In this document: positions 35,433 through 45,500 of the stretch, in pieces
Position numbering within the stretch: the first letter of the stretch is position 1
Layout: each line of letters begins with the position of its first letter
Assembly (NCBI GenBank): GCA_023139105.1
Contig: JAGLOF010000004.1
Location: 41,773-105,772, forward strand
From: a bacterium
GTDB taxonomy: Bacteria; Zhuqueibacterota; QNDG01; JAGLOF01
DNA: 64,000 bases
Direction of reading: 5' to 3'
The notes under the pieces: model-generated
What the model was told of the DNA's origin: nothing
Database searches by the model: none
What the model saw: only the letters and a program-made list of their open reading frames with translations
Program-made: the position numbers and the translations under genes

Positions 35433-35978
35433 TTAATTCTGGAAGCTATCTTCCACAGGTATCATTTGCAATTTTACAGGCTTGGTGCCTGTGCCTGTTG
35501 AATCCCTTTTTACAATCCAATGATCACCAAAAATAGAAGCATAACAAACATAGAAGTAAAGAGGATTTTTTCTTTCTGCCTTTGCTAAACATCTTATGGC
35601 TTCAGGATCTTCTGTATAAATCAATTGAATTTTTTCACCCGCAGAGATTACACGGCTGTTGATATAAGAAGTAACAATTTGAACGGAATCGGAGAATTGG
35701 ATATATCTGGCATAATCACTCCAATGACTGAACAGCTCACCATTTCTCACAACCTTTACCCATTTTACAATTGCCGGCCCAACGCCCTTATTCTCTATAT
35801 TATAGCTAAAATGATCCGAACTTGAAAAACTAAGCTCCAGATATGGCCAAACCGTGGCTTTTTGCTGTTTACGAAAAAGATCTGCCTCATAAATTGAAAC
35901 AAACAATGCACTTATACCGACAAGTGCCGCAGACATGGCAATTATCATATCAGGACGCAATATTTTAATTTTTTTCAT
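35433..35978 (-). CDS. Membrane-anchored protein of unknown function
   Basis: A 181-aa protein. One N-terminal TM (about 10-28; MIIAMSAALVGISALFVSI) precedes a beta-rich extracytoplasmic domain with QQKATVWPYLELSFS, FSYNIENKGVGPAIVKWV and PLYFYVCYASIFGDHW. Proteins of this build (TM, then WPYLE, then an N-K-GVGPA motif) occur widely as hypotheticals; I cannot assign a role. It begins just inside the end of the multi-pass gene upstream. Three tandem ATGs lie at 35984, 35981 and 35978; GGAG spacing favours 35978. Strand and low GC differ from neighbouring plus genes. Confidence 0.8.
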   Translation of the reverse strand: MKKIKILRPDMIIAMSAALVGISALFVSIYEADLFRKQQKATVWPYLELSFSSSDHFSYNIENKGVGPAIVKWVKVVRNGELFSHWSDYARYIQFSDSVQIVTSYINSRVISAGEKIQLIYTEDPEAIRCLAKAERKNPLYFYVCYASIFGDHWIVKRDSTGTGTKPVKLQMIPVEDSFQN

Positions 35979-37197
35979 CATCATCTCCGGTTTCAAATGG
36001 TATAACAGCCCAATTTTCAATAATTTTAACCTTTTTCTTTTTAACACTCCAATAAATTTTGTCAATTTTCAATTCATGATATTCATTTTCAATTTTGTCA
36101 AGAGGGATTCTGGTTTTTATTCCTTTCTGGTTTGTATGAATATTCTTAATACTATACCATTTCAAATCTGATAATATTATTTCATCGATACATATCTTAT
36201 ATATATCTGACAAGGCTATCTTTGCACTGTCCGGACTCAGATAAAAATCCTGGAAAAGCATAGGATCTTTTTGCATTTTTTTTAACGTGTACAAGTCTTC
36301 TTTATAAAAACTGATAAACAACTCTATCTCATTATCAAGTATTCGGAATCTATCTATAGTAGCTTTGGAAATTCGAAGATCCTTATCTCTCTCAGCTTCA
36401 TAATGGTCACTACAAATAGATGGTATATTCAATTCTGTAGAAACATCGACACTTAGCTCGTTGTCAAAATCGAATTTCATAATTTCAGATTTGGAAACAA
36501 ATCCAATTATCAAAAAATAGGCTGTAAAAATCAATATAGTTTTCAGCTTACCAATATTTGTAAGGTAAATTGTAACTACATTTGCGAACACTGAATTTTC
36601 AATCTTTTGCTTCACTCCAAAATCTACTAATCTTGTATCCATAAGAATCAAAAATATTACCAATAAAATACATAGAGGGAGCACAATATAGCGAGTAAAA
36701 AACTGAATTATGGTAATATCCAAACCAATTAAAAACAGCAATACTATTGGAACAAAGACTCCCAGGAGGCCAATTACAAAAGCAATGGAAGAAAAAATAA
36801 ATGAGAATAGTAGACTACAGATTTTTTCAATCTTGATGACAAAATTTTCAGGTTTTGAATAATCAATATTCTTGTTTGATTTGGATAGATTTTTTACAAT
36901 TACACCATCCGGAAAAACAAAGCTTAGCCCCACAAAACCTGTCCATACACCCCTTAATATCAGGTGAATTATCAATATAAACTTCAATCCGGTCAACATA
37001 ATTATTGTAATAGTATTCAGGCTCCTGCCTATCGCATCATATACACCAAAATCCTGAATAAGCATTGCATAAAAATTATAAATTTCTTTGGAAAGGAAGA
37101 ATATAAAAGTAAGTGTAATTCCTGAAATTAAAATCTCCGGCTCCCAACTCTTCTGTTGAGTCTCAACTAACCAATCCGGAGTCGTTGATTTATCCAT
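35965..37197 (-). CDS. Multi-pass membrane protein of unknown function
   Basis: A 410-aa protein that I do not recognise. Five or six TM segments lie in the first 235 residues (for example ISGITLTFIFFLSKEIY, LTGLKFILIIHLIL, LLGVFVPIVLLFLIGL, LPLCILLVIFLILM, ILIFTAYFLIIGFV). A Lys/Asp-rich soluble C-terminal half (about 240-410) follows. It is AT-rich with frequent AAA/ATT codons compared with flagellar genes. It overlaps the smaller membrane-anchored gene and likely forms a complex with it. The pair could be an acquired module. Confidence 0.82.
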   Translation of the reverse strand: MDKSTTPDWLVETQQKSWEPEILISGITLTFIFFLSKEIYNFYAMLIQDFGVYDAIGRSLNTITIIMLTGLKFILIIHLILRGVWTGFVGLSFVFPDGVIVKNLSKSNKNIDYSKPENFVIKIEKICSLLFSFIFSSIAFVIGLLGVFVPIVLLFLIGLDITIIQFFTRYIVLPLCILLVIFLILMDTRLVDFGVKQKIENSVFANVVTIYLTNIGKLKTILIFTAYFLIIGFVSKSEIMKFDFDNELSVDVSTELNIPSICSDHYEAERDKDLRISKATIDRFRILDNEIELFISFYKEDLYTLKKMQKDPMLFQDFYLSPDSAKIALSDIYKICIDEIILSDLKWYSIKNIHTNQKGIKTRIPLDKIENEYHELKIDKIYWSVKKKKVKIIENWAVIPFETGDDDEKN

Positions 37198-37374
37198 ATG
37201 CCATCTCCAGTTTCATCAAAGTAAGTGAACATTGAAATAGGACTTTATGCTAACAGGCAGCCGACCTTGCATAATCCCTGAAAAGAAAATAATCTTGAAG
37301 TGTTTAACATATGATAGTAATCTAAAATTTAATATTGCGAATTTATCTTTCCTTTGCAAGCAATTTTATGCAAT

Positions 37375-37408
37375 AAAGCCTTCACGAAATTTATTTCGTG
37401 AAGGCTTT
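37375..37408 (+). terminator. Strong hairpin with downstream T-rich tract
   Basis: AAAGCCTTCACGAAA and TTTCGTGAAGGCTTT form a perfect 15-bp stem with a TTTA loop. On the plus strand AACTTTTTG follows, as in an intrinsic terminator. No plus-strand gene precedes it closely, so it may be a relic or act against read-through toward the membrane gene pair. Confidence 0.6.
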
Positions 37409-37448
37409 AACTTTTTGAAACTGTGTTGCCAAAGACATGTAAAGAACG

Positions 37449-37616
37449 GTCTGAACCACAGATGACCATGATAGGCAGATGACCATGATACACCTTCATC
37501 CCTGACATATAGTTAATCTTATCTACGTTCAGGCAATACACTAATCAAATAACGAAAAGTCAAACCTTGCTCTTATCATGGTGTATCATTTAATCATGGG
37601 CATCTGTGGTTCAGAC
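37449..37616. repeat. Long imperfect inverted-repeat element
   Basis: Outer arms 37449-37472 (starting GTCTGAACCACAGATG) and 37593-37616 (ending CATCTGTGGTTCAGAC) pair over 24 bp with one mismatch. Inner arms GATACACC (37487-37494) and GGTGTATC (37580-37587) also pair. The left arm contains a direct duplication of CAGATGACCATGATA. The element is 168 bp with no ORF and resembles a small non-autonomous (MITE- or REP-like) unit. It lies in a 757-bp gap that otherwise has the hairpin at 37375 and a weaker stem at 37908-37947. Confidence 0.75.
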
Positions 37617-37907
37617 ATTGAGATTATTCCGGCAAGGATGCGCTTTAAGTGCGAGGAAGTTATTGACTATATAGAGGGGCACCTTAACAAATTTCAATAC
37701 TAAACATCTGTGTAAAACCTTAATAAACAATATTTTTCCTGTATTACAGCAAAAGTTTTTTACATTATAAAAAAAGGCTGCTCACTCTATACAATGGGCC
37801 ACCTAAAGCTCTAACCCCTCCCAGACGCCAATTTCTGTAATCCACAAGACATAAGGCAGCATAAAATGAAAAGATTTACTGTAGATGCAAAACGGGGCTC
37901 GATCTTA

Positions 37908-37947
37908 ATTGATTTAGCCCTTTTTCTCTTTATACTTCTAAATCAAT
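37908..37947 (-). terminator. Possible terminator after the Ser/Thr kinase gene
   Basis: ATTGATTTAG and CTAAATCAAT are exact 10-bp complements around a 20-nt loop, starting 8 bp past the kinase stop. There is no U-run on the minus strand after the stem, so termination is uncertain. Confidence 0.35.
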
Positions 37948-37954
37948 ATAGTAA

Positions 37955-39436
37955 TCAACGACGGGATTGAAGCTCCCCTCTTGCCGCCTGAACAAACCTT
38001 TCAAGCCATATCTGAATAAATGACTCCTCACACTCATCATCAATTAATTCTGGTCCATGGGCAACCAAATACTCACTTCCAAGTGTCCTTGTGGCGGCCT
38101 CATCAGCATGCACTACACTTTTAAGCTCAAAGGGCGCATAATCTCTATGTTTCTTTAAAAATGGGCTTTCACTATAAGAGACCTCATACCATCTATAATC
38201 TTCAGCTTGACTACGTTTCATATACCATAATGATGCTCCACATTTATTGAATGGATTTTTTTGATGTATTAAAATTGTCGCTCCAGCAAGAGCATCCCAA
38301 CCTGATTGTACAAATCCATTTTGATAGGACAATCCCAACTCAATTAAATAAACGATGGACAACTCTACATTACCGACACTAATAGTTGAGGTCTGTCTTA
38401 AATTAATATCAGATCCGTTAAAAACCTGTGCAGTAAGCACATTATCATCAATAATTCCAAACAATTTTGAAATTATATCTACAAGTATGTTCCATGCCCC
38501 AGCAGCAAGCTCGACACGCTGCTGTCTCTTTTCTTCTACTCGAATAGTTTCGGCCTCTTTCAAAGCTTGAGCCTCAACTTCAGTCCGCCCAACTTGTTGC
38601 AACTTTGCCAGAATAGGCTCACCAGAATCTGAATCGTCAATAGAATGTCGAATTTTTTCAAGTAACTCCCGTATTCGCCCATAATCGGGCCTTGACCCTG
38701 GTGGCTTTCGCAACATGAAACTAATTAGACTACACAGCAAATGGCTATCTTTCTCTATTATAGCTGGGACAACCTCGAGATGTTGTTTTTTAAAATCACT
38801 TGTCTCTGGGCCACTAAAAGGAGGCGTGCCTGTCAACAATGCATACCCTATACATCCAAGAGCATAAATATCTGTTTTCTGTGATGATTTCAAAAAATTC
38901 CATTGCTCCGGTGCTGCGTACTCACAACTTAAAAACCCTCCTAATGTTTGCAATGATGTAGACTCTTCAATAAATCTTGCAATACCAAAATCCGCAACCT
39001 TCCACTTCCCCTCATGATTAAGAACATTTGCTGGTTTCAAGTCCCTATGGATCAAATCCGGAACCTCAGACATACCAATGATTATTGAATCCAATATTTC
39101 TACAACTAATTCTGCATCATACTTCTCATTTTTCCACAGTTCTGAATCAAGTGAATAATCAGCATGTGCCATAATAATGTAATAGGAATTCGATTCAGTA
39201 TCCTGCCCAGAGTCATATATTGGTATAATATTACTAAAACTTTTACCTACAAAATAATCAGCGACTCTAAGCTCTCTGTGTCCAAGTGATTCAGCATCGA
39301 CTTTAAGTTTTTTTACTGCAACTCTATTCCCATTTTCACTTTCACCATAGTATACAGCTCCAAATCCCCCTTCAGGCCCAAGCAACTTAGAAGGATCGTA
39401 GTACCATATAGCCCTAGGCAAAGAAATCTTTTCCAT
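37955..39436 (-). CDS. Hanks-type Ser/Thr protein kinase with unknown C-terminal domain
   Basis: A 493-aa soluble kinase. Complete kinase domain (about 12-285): glycine loop GPEGGFGAVYYG, VAVKK (Lys42), HRDLKPANV (Asp132), ADFGIAR (Asp149), CEYAAPEQW and TDIYALGCIGYALLTG. A helical charged linker (about 290-330) is followed by an unrecognised C-terminal region (about 335-493), with no TM. ATG 39436 is preferred (MEKISLPRA, AGAG upstream) over ATG 39481. It lies downstream of the zinc-ribbon/nuclease-like gene on the same strand. Kinases of this class without TM are known from anti-phage systems, so a defence role is possible but unproven. Confidence 0.9.
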   Translation of the reverse strand: MEKISLPRAIWYYDPSKLLGPEGGFGAVYYGESENGNRVAVKKLKVDAESLGHRELRVADYFVGKSFSNIIPIYDSGQDTESNSYYIIMAHADYSLDSELWKNEKYDAELVVEILDSIIIGMSEVPDLIHRDLKPANVLNHEGKWKVADFGIARFIEESTSLQTLGGFLSCEYAAPEQWNFLKSSQKTDIYALGCIGYALLTGTPPFSGPETSDFKKQHLEVVPAIIEKDSHLLCSLISFMLRKPPGSRPDYGRIRELLEKIRHSIDDSDSGEPILAKLQQVGRTEVEAQALKEAETIRVEEKRQQRVELAAGAWNILVDIISKLFGIIDDNVLTAQVFNGSDINLRQTSTISVGNVELSIVYLIELGLSYQNGFVQSGWDALAGATILIHQKNPFNKCGASLWYMKRSQAEDYRWYEVSYSESPFLKKHRDYAPFELKSVVHADEAATRTLGSEYLVAHGPELIDDECEESFIQIWLERFVQAARGELQSRR

Positions 39437-39474
39437 AGCTGCTCTTTCATTTTTGACAGTGATTGCACAATCAA

Positions 39475-39564
39475 TTAGCATTCAAGGCTTAATCCATTTT
39501 CTGCATATCTCTTTAGGATCATTGCCAATAACAGGAGCAATAAAAAAATCAATATACTAGGCAC
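39475..39564 (-). CDS. Possible 29-aa single-TM peptide
   Basis: GTG 39564 opens a frame MPSILIFLLLLLAMILKRY ending ENGLSLEC. It is a strongly hydrophobic helix followed by positive charges, as in small membrane peptides. Its stop overlaps an ATG (39481) in frame with the kinase gene (GAATGCTAA), suggesting coupling. The ribosome site is poor, and at this length a chance frame is possible. Confidence 0.25.
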   Translation of the reverse strand: MPSILIFLLLLLLAMILKRYAENGLSLEC

Positions 39565-39702
39565 ACCCCCATCTCATCTCAAGGTCTCGCCCTTACAAAC
39601 AATCGCCGAGGCTTGACATCTCAGGCTTATAGTTTGCATACAAAATTAAACAAAGAGCAATATCTTCGAGATTTATTTGGATCTTTGCATTCACACACAA
39701 AC

Positions 39703-42003
39703 TCAGTCAAGATGTTCAAAATACAAGTAGTAAGTTGATTGGGCCATTGCATTAGGAGTAGACCAGTCCAACCGCCTTTCAACTCCTTCCTGTACCTTCT
39801 CATTAATAAAATATGGTTCCAGTTGATCTGATGTTAAGAGGATAGCACGGTGCCGTCCATCAAAATTAATATTTCTTGCTAAACTAAGCTCATCAGTCTT
39901 AAATGGAGCTATTTTCGATAACAATATATAAACATCAAAACGAGAACGCGGGAACGCTTTTGCAATTTCTAATAATGAATCTATATCTGCTTTCTCAAAT
40001 GGCCCTGCATCCTTGCATTCGGCTATTATAATATCTGTTCGTAAACCAAATTGTTGAGGTGATATCCAGATAAAGTCAACTTCACAATATGGTTTTTTCT
40101 CACTATTCTTGAATAGTTCAAATGATGTCAAATAAATGCTTTTACTTGACGATGCAAATAATGTTGTATCTAATTGTTGAAGTGTAAGTAAAACGGGTAC
40201 TGCCCCTTGAGCATTCTTTTCAATTCCGAATACACCTGATCGTCTATACTGCCACTTATCAGAATCAGCCAAACTACGTGTTATATTGTTTATCGTCCCA
40301 CACAGAGGACAAACTACTTCAGACTGAATTGAATCTAATGGTAGCCAGGAAGGCAGCTTACATGCTTTACATTTAAATTCGACACCAATCCTAAATAATC
40401 CTTTTTCTACTAGGTAACCAAATACTGATGCTGGGCTCAAATCCTCACTTCGGGAGCGCTTTTCAATAAAGAGGAAACTATGATCAGCAAAGCTAACCTC
40501 AGGCCTTGAAGGATCTTTCTCTCCAATTTTAATCAAAGCAACTTTCTTTTTAATCGATTCGTCTATACTCGATTCCTTAAATAGTCTACGTACTCCAGGT
40601 ATCTTAAAAACTCTTCCTCCCTGTAAGCCACCAAGCCTTGATAAAAGCTGTTTCGCCATTAAACCCGCATAGCTTAAGTTAACCTGGTAGCCTATACTAT
40701 TAAATATTTTTTGAGTCAATTCAAGTACATTTAGAGAACGTAAAAATGCCTCACTTTGTGTTGCTCGTATAATAATCCCGACTGAATCCGGCTCAACCCT
40801 TAGTTTATCATATTCGAAATGAACATTCCGTGCAAAATATTCGTTTAATTCTGGATAATATGGTACTACAAAACTATGTTCAGCTTCATCATAATAACGA
40901 CTTATTAAAGGTACTGAAGCTACTAATAATTGAAAATGAAATTTTGGAGCTTCCGAAAATGGTTTATTGGCCAATGAAAAATCTACTTGAGGTCGCCCTT
41001 CTGAGCTACTAACAACTCCAAGGGCAGAACTACTTTTTAGAAAAACTCCAGGAGCATGAACATTCAACCCATTCCATGAAACACTGTGCAACAGTTTACT
41101 AACATACTCTTCCGATCTAAATGCAATAGGTATCTCTTTTTCCTCAAGTGAGCAGAACCTTACCAGCAATCTATTATCATCAAAAATTTCATTAATCTGT
41201 GATTCTCTTATATCCTGTTCCCATACGGGTAAAATATCTTCAAATCTTTCAATATAATTTACATCAACAAATAATATCCTGATATTACATGCCCTTAAAT
41301 TCCAAAAGCAGACTAAATCGTCTAATGAATCTACTTTACCTATAAATATGCCTGATTGATTCCAGTACCGTTCATGAGCATAGGGCTTTAACCGTAAGCC
41401 CCAATTAACCAGCTTTGACAATGACGGCTTCTCAATACAAGCCAGAGGAATACTACTAGTATTATCTATACTGTAATGTTCAAATTTTGATGTTTGTTCA
41501 AGAGTATGCAAATAGTTATATCCAACTTCCTCTTCAGCAGGTAAAGCGCCCAACATCATTAAAAACAGGTCAGCTAAGGGATCATCTTCATTCCAATCGA
41601 AGATTTGAAACTTTTCAGGGACTGACGATCTCCAATCCACATCATTGCGTAAAAAATCTAATGTATTTCGAATATCAAGTACTCGCGAATAGAATTCAAA
41701 TGGCCCTTTTGATTTATTAAAAATAAAAGGTTCATGAAATGGCTTCATAAGATGGGGGTAATTCTTCGGAAATTCTTGTACACCATCGAAATCTCCGATG
41801 GGAAGGATAAAATCAACACGGAATAGTTCAATAATTTGTTGAGCCTGATCAGGGCAATCAACAAATAAAACCGGAGAGTAAAGTCCTCCCCAGAGTACAT
41901 GTGAATATCTTACAATTTTACGAAATGAATCAAAATCTTCGGAATGAATTGCCCATGCAATCCTCAGGGGGCGGTAATTAATGTTGACACCTACTGTATC
42001 CAT
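39703..42003 (-). CDS. Zinc-ribbon protein with PD-(D/E)xK-like nuclease core
   Basis: A 766-aa soluble protein that I do not recognise as a whole. The N-terminal part (about 1-530) has a Rossmann-like beginning (LRIAWAIHSEDFDSF, LWGGLYSPVLFVD) and no known domain that I can name. At about 545-568 a zinc ribbon C-x2-C-x16-C-x2-C is visible (FKCKACKLP, VVCPLCG). At about 641-664 follows EVDFIWIS, then DIIIAECKDAG, matching the E...D...ExK core of PD-(D/E)xK nucleases such as Mrr-like enzymes. ATG 42003 has GGGGAAG upstream and its own promoter. The pairing with a Ser/Thr kinase and location beside a tRNA suggest an acquired defence module. Confidence 0.8.
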   Translation of the reverse strand: MDTVGVNINYRPLRIAWAIHSEDFDSFRKIVRYSHVLWGGLYSPVLFVDCPDQAQQIIELFRVDFILPIGDFDGVQEFPKNYPHLMKPFHEPFIFNKSKGPFEFYSRVLDIRNTLDFLRNDVDWRSSVPEKFQIFDWNEDDPLADLFLMMLGALPAEEEVGYNYLHTLEQTSKFEHYSIDNTSSIPLACIEKPSLSKLVNWGLRLKPYAHERYWNQSGIFIGKVDSLDDLVCFWNLRACNIRILFVDVNYIERFEDILPVWEQDIRESQINEIFDDNRLLVRFCSLEEKEIPIAFRSEEYVSKLLHSVSWNGLNVHAPGVFLKSSSALGVVSSSEGRPQVDFSLANKPFSEAPKFHFQLLVASVPLISRYYDEAEHSFVVPYYPELNEYFARNVHFEYDKLRVEPDSVGIIIRATQSEAFLRSLNVLELTQKIFNSIGYQVNLSYAGLMAKQLLSRLGGLQGGRVFKIPGVRRLFKESSIDESIKKKVALIKIGEKDPSRPEVSFADHSFLFIEKRSRSEDLSPASVFGYLVEKGLFRIGVEFKCKACKLPSWLPLDSIQSEVVCPLCGTINNITRSLADSDKWQYRRSGVFGIEKNAQGAVPVLLTLQQLDTTLFASSSKSIYLTSFELFKNSEKKPYCEVDFIWISPQQFGLRTDIIIAECKDAGPFEKADIDSLLEIAKAFPRSRFDVYILLSKIAPFKTDELSLARNINFDGRHRAILLTSDQLEPYFINEKVQEGVERRLDWSTPNAMAQSTYYLYFEHLD

Positions 42004-42041
42004 TGTACTTCCCCATGCTTTTGATTTTATTACAAGTATAT

Positions 42042-42070
42042 ATGTTAACAATTACTAAAAATAAAGTCAA
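42042..42070 (-). promoter_or_regulatory. Sigma-70-type promoter of the nuclease-like gene
   Basis: Minus strand: -35 TTGACT (42065-42070), 17-bp spacer, -10 TAACAT (42042-42047). Initiation near 42035 gives a leader of about 32 nt. The -35 is the same as at the tRNA and smc promoters. Confidence 0.6.
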
Positions 42071-42141
42071 GAACAATTCACAAAATTATAGGCTCAGAAA
42101 AAATGACCCAGATTTTTCAATCTAAGCCTTTGTTTCTTTTT

Positions 42142-42376
42142 GTAGCAGTGACAGGATTATGCTCATAAAGAACACTCGCATTGGCTGCACACTCGAACCT
42201 ATATTCGAACCCTCTCCCACAAAAAAGGACATCCTTTTGGGACATCCTTTTCTTTTTATAGCAGGGACATAATTATACTCATAAAAAACACTCGCATTGA
42301 CTGCACACTCGAACCAATATTCGAACCCTATCCCACAAAAAAAAGGACATCCTTTTGGGACGTCCTTTTCTTATTT
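42142..42376. repeat. Two decayed tandem copies of tRNA 3' end plus terminator
   Basis: Units start at 42142 (GTAGCAGTGACAGGATTATG) and 42258 (ATAGCAGGGACATAATTATA). Each has ACTCGCATTG, TGCACACTCGAACC, TATTCGAACCCT and GGACATCCTTTT. The real tRNA begins its 3' end at 42377 with GTAGCGGGGACAGGATTCGA. Spacings are 116 and 119 bp. Each unit thus mimics the acceptor/T-arm and following terminator of the tRNA in eroded form. Such tandem tRNA ends are typical scars of integration or slippage. Confidence 0.75.
42337..42369 (-). terminator. Intrinsic terminator of the initiator tRNA gene
   Basis: On the minus strand AAAAGGACGTCC pairs with GGATGTCCTTTT (one G-U) around a 5-nt loop and runs into eight Ts. 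It begins 9 nt after the tRNA 3' end. A similar stem in the decayed copy lies at about 42220-42251. Confidence 0.85.
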
Positions 42377-42377
42377 G

Positions 42378-42450
<73 letters not shown>

Positions 42451-42463
42451 ATATGTAGCCGTT

Positions 42464-42492
42464 AAGATACGACGTTGATCATGCAAAGTCAA
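42464..42492 (-). promoter_or_regulatory. Sigma-70-type promoter of the tRNA gene
   Basis: Minus strand: -35 TTGACT (42487-42492), 17-bp spacer, -10 TATCTT (42464-42469). It starts transcription a few bases before the mature tRNA 5' end at 42450. Confidence 0.7.
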
Positions 42493-42508
42493 GTTTTTTA
42501 TTAATTAA

Positions 42509-45500
42509 TTACGCTGCTTTATCTTCATCATCCTGAAAACGTACAGAAACCAGCTTGGATATACCCTCAACCTCTTGCGTGACACCATAAAGTGCCCTGG
42601 CAGCTTTCATAGTTGCCTTATTATGAGTGACAATAACAAACTGTGTCCGTTCTGCAAATTCATTTAATACCCTTGTAAAACGGCCTACATTGGTATCATC
42701 CAAAGGTGCATCAATTTCATCGAGAATGCAAAACGGAGAAGGTTTTACAAGATACAGTGCAAATAATAAACTTATGGCAGTAAGAGCCCTTTCACCACCC
42801 GAGAGCAAGCTAAGATCCCGGAAAGCCTTTCCTGCAGGTCGCGCCTTGATCTCAATTTGAGCTTCCAGCGGATCTTCATCTTCCGGCAAAAGTAAATCTG
42901 CCTCTCCGCCCTCGAAAAAACGTGCAAATGTCTGCTGAAAATGAATTCTTACATCTTTGAATATAGCTTCAAAACGTTCACGTGCAGTCTGATTAATCTT
43001 AAGTATTGTCTCTTTCAAAGTTTCTTCAGCAGCCGTCAAGTCTTCATGTTGCTGAGATAAAAATTCGAAACGTTTGCTCTCTTCTTCAAATTCGTCCAGA
43101 GCTTCCAGATTTACACCGCCCAAAGCCCGCATTTTGCGTTTCAACTCTTCAATCTCTTCTTCGGCAGCATCCAGATCTATCTCATCCGGAGGTGTAATTT
43201 TTCGCAGATCTTCCTGATAAGACTCCCAGATCTTCTCTATCAAAGTCTGGCTGTGATGCTGCTGTTCTGCAAACTCCATCTCCATAGTATGAATCTGTTC
43301 GGCAGTAGCTTCTCTGCTCCTCCTGGCGTCACGGACCTCTCTCTCACGTTTTTGCAGAGTCTCTTTTAAATCTTCATAGACTACTTCCTGCTCACCAAGC
43401 ACCTTCTCCTGAGTCTCTTTTTCTTCAAAATCCTTAACAATGGCAAGCTCATTAGACTCTATCTCATCTCTGTGAGTCTTAACATCTTCCTGTGCCTGCT
43501 CTACTTCCTCAGTGCGCTGGGCAATAGTCTCGCCAATTTCCTTTATCAACAATTGAGACCTGTCAAGATCATAGTCCAGATTTTTTGCATCACCCTTTTG
43601 GCGTACCAATTGAAGATTCAGGCGATGGACTTCTTCATCCATGATACCCTCTTCCTCTTCCAACCGTTCAACTTCTGCTTGAATATGTGTAGTCACACCT
43701 TCAATGCGTTCACGGCGTTCAATAAGGGCTTCCATACGGGGACGTGTATTTTCAAGAGCCTCTTTACCGACCTCAATCTCCTGGAGCAATTTATTGCGCT
43801 CATCTACATTACGCTGCAGGCCTTCTTCAGCCTTTTCACCTTCAAAATTAATCTGAGCACGATGCTTCTCTGCATTCAAAAGTGCAAGATCAACATCACT
43901 CTGAGAGCGACGCAAATCGTCACGTTTTTTATTCAGGCGTTGTTGTTCTCTTTCCAGAGCATCCAGATCATCTTTGGCAACACTCATAGACTTTCCAAGC
44001 GCAGCAATACGACTCTCTAAATCTTTAATGCGCTGAATACGGCCCACCATGGATGCATCATCGCCTTTATTATTGCTGCCCTGCACCACACCCCAACGTG
44101 TAACAAGTTCACCGTCCAGAGTGGCAATACGCGCCAGAGGCTGATTCCAGGCATCGGCCAATTTCCTTGCCTGCTCCAAATTCGGCACAACAACCATATC
44201 ACCCAGAAGATGTTCTGCAATTGGACGCAGATCATCGTCGCAGCCAATTATATTATCAGCCCAATCTACAATTTCCACTCCCTTGGGAATAGATGGTCTC
44301 TCTACTGCTTCCAGGTTCTGCACTCTATCCAGTGCAACCAGGGCTACACCACCTCCACCCAGACGTTTCAATATCTTCAAAGCATTAAAAGAATCATCCG
44401 ATGATTCCATAACAAGATATTTTGCCGCTTCACCCAGACCCAGCTCCACAGCCTGCTGATACTGTTTATCCGTAGAGACCAGATCACCCAATGCACCCAT
44501 CAATCCCTGAGGTTTCTCCTTGAGCAGCTTTTTACCACCATCAGACATGCCTTCACGGCTCTCAAGAACATTGTGCAAAAAGGAGAGACGAGACTGCGCT
44601 GATTCCAATTCTCCCTGATCCTGATAAAAAGTTTCTCGCGCTGCAGCTCGTGTATCTGCAACACCTTCCAGCTGTGTATTTATTTTATCAAGATTACGTA
44701 CCAGGTCATCTTTGACTTTCTGCGCCTTGTTAAGATTGTTATCTGCCTCTTTACGGCTGCCTGCAACATGATTCTGTGACCCACGATAATGAATGTCTTC
44801 TTCATCAAGGCGCTCCATCCGGCCCTGACTGTTATCCACCCTGGCTCTCAGTGAAGTCTCTTGATTGGAGAGACGATTTACTTCTTCGAGGCAATCAATG
44901 ATCTCTTTCTTCTTACCGTTCAGCTCTAATCTCTTAAAGTTCAGCCCTTGCTGAAAGACCTCAAGTTCCTTGCGCTTATTATTAAATAAGCGGCCGGTAG
45001 AAGTAATTTTCACCTGCAAAGCTTCACGATCCTGAGTAGTCACATCAAGATGAGAACGCTGATCTTCCAAACGGCGTTTCAAATCAACTACTTCATTTTC
45101 ATAACGCGTAATGCGGTCCGAAAGAGAGAGCACGCGTTCTTTACCGACGCGGATATCACCCTCTCTCTGATGAATAGCGGTAATTATCTGTGAAAGAACT
45201 TCACGGGCAGCAATGAGATGACGTTCTTTATCAACAAGCTCTCCCTTGATTGCCTCAAGGCCAGCCTCTTCCCTGGTAATCTCGCTGGTAGAACCTTCAC
45301 GTTGATTTTTTAAATTTTCAAGGCGCTCTTTAAGTGGCCCTGTCTCTGCATTGACTTTATAAAGCAGAAAGGAACTACGAGCCAGTTCCAGGTCCTTTGT
45401 CTGTTCCTGATAAGCCTGAAACCGTTTTGCTTTCTGAACCTGACGACGCAGAGAATTTACGCTTCTCTCCACCTCTGAAATAATATCACTTACACGCAAA

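Noticed and set aside
37660..37704. Short frame MRFKCEEVIDYIEGHLNKFQY resembling an anti-sigma/zinc-finger start
   Set aside because: Only 21 codons, no ribosome site and no continuation; treated as chance.
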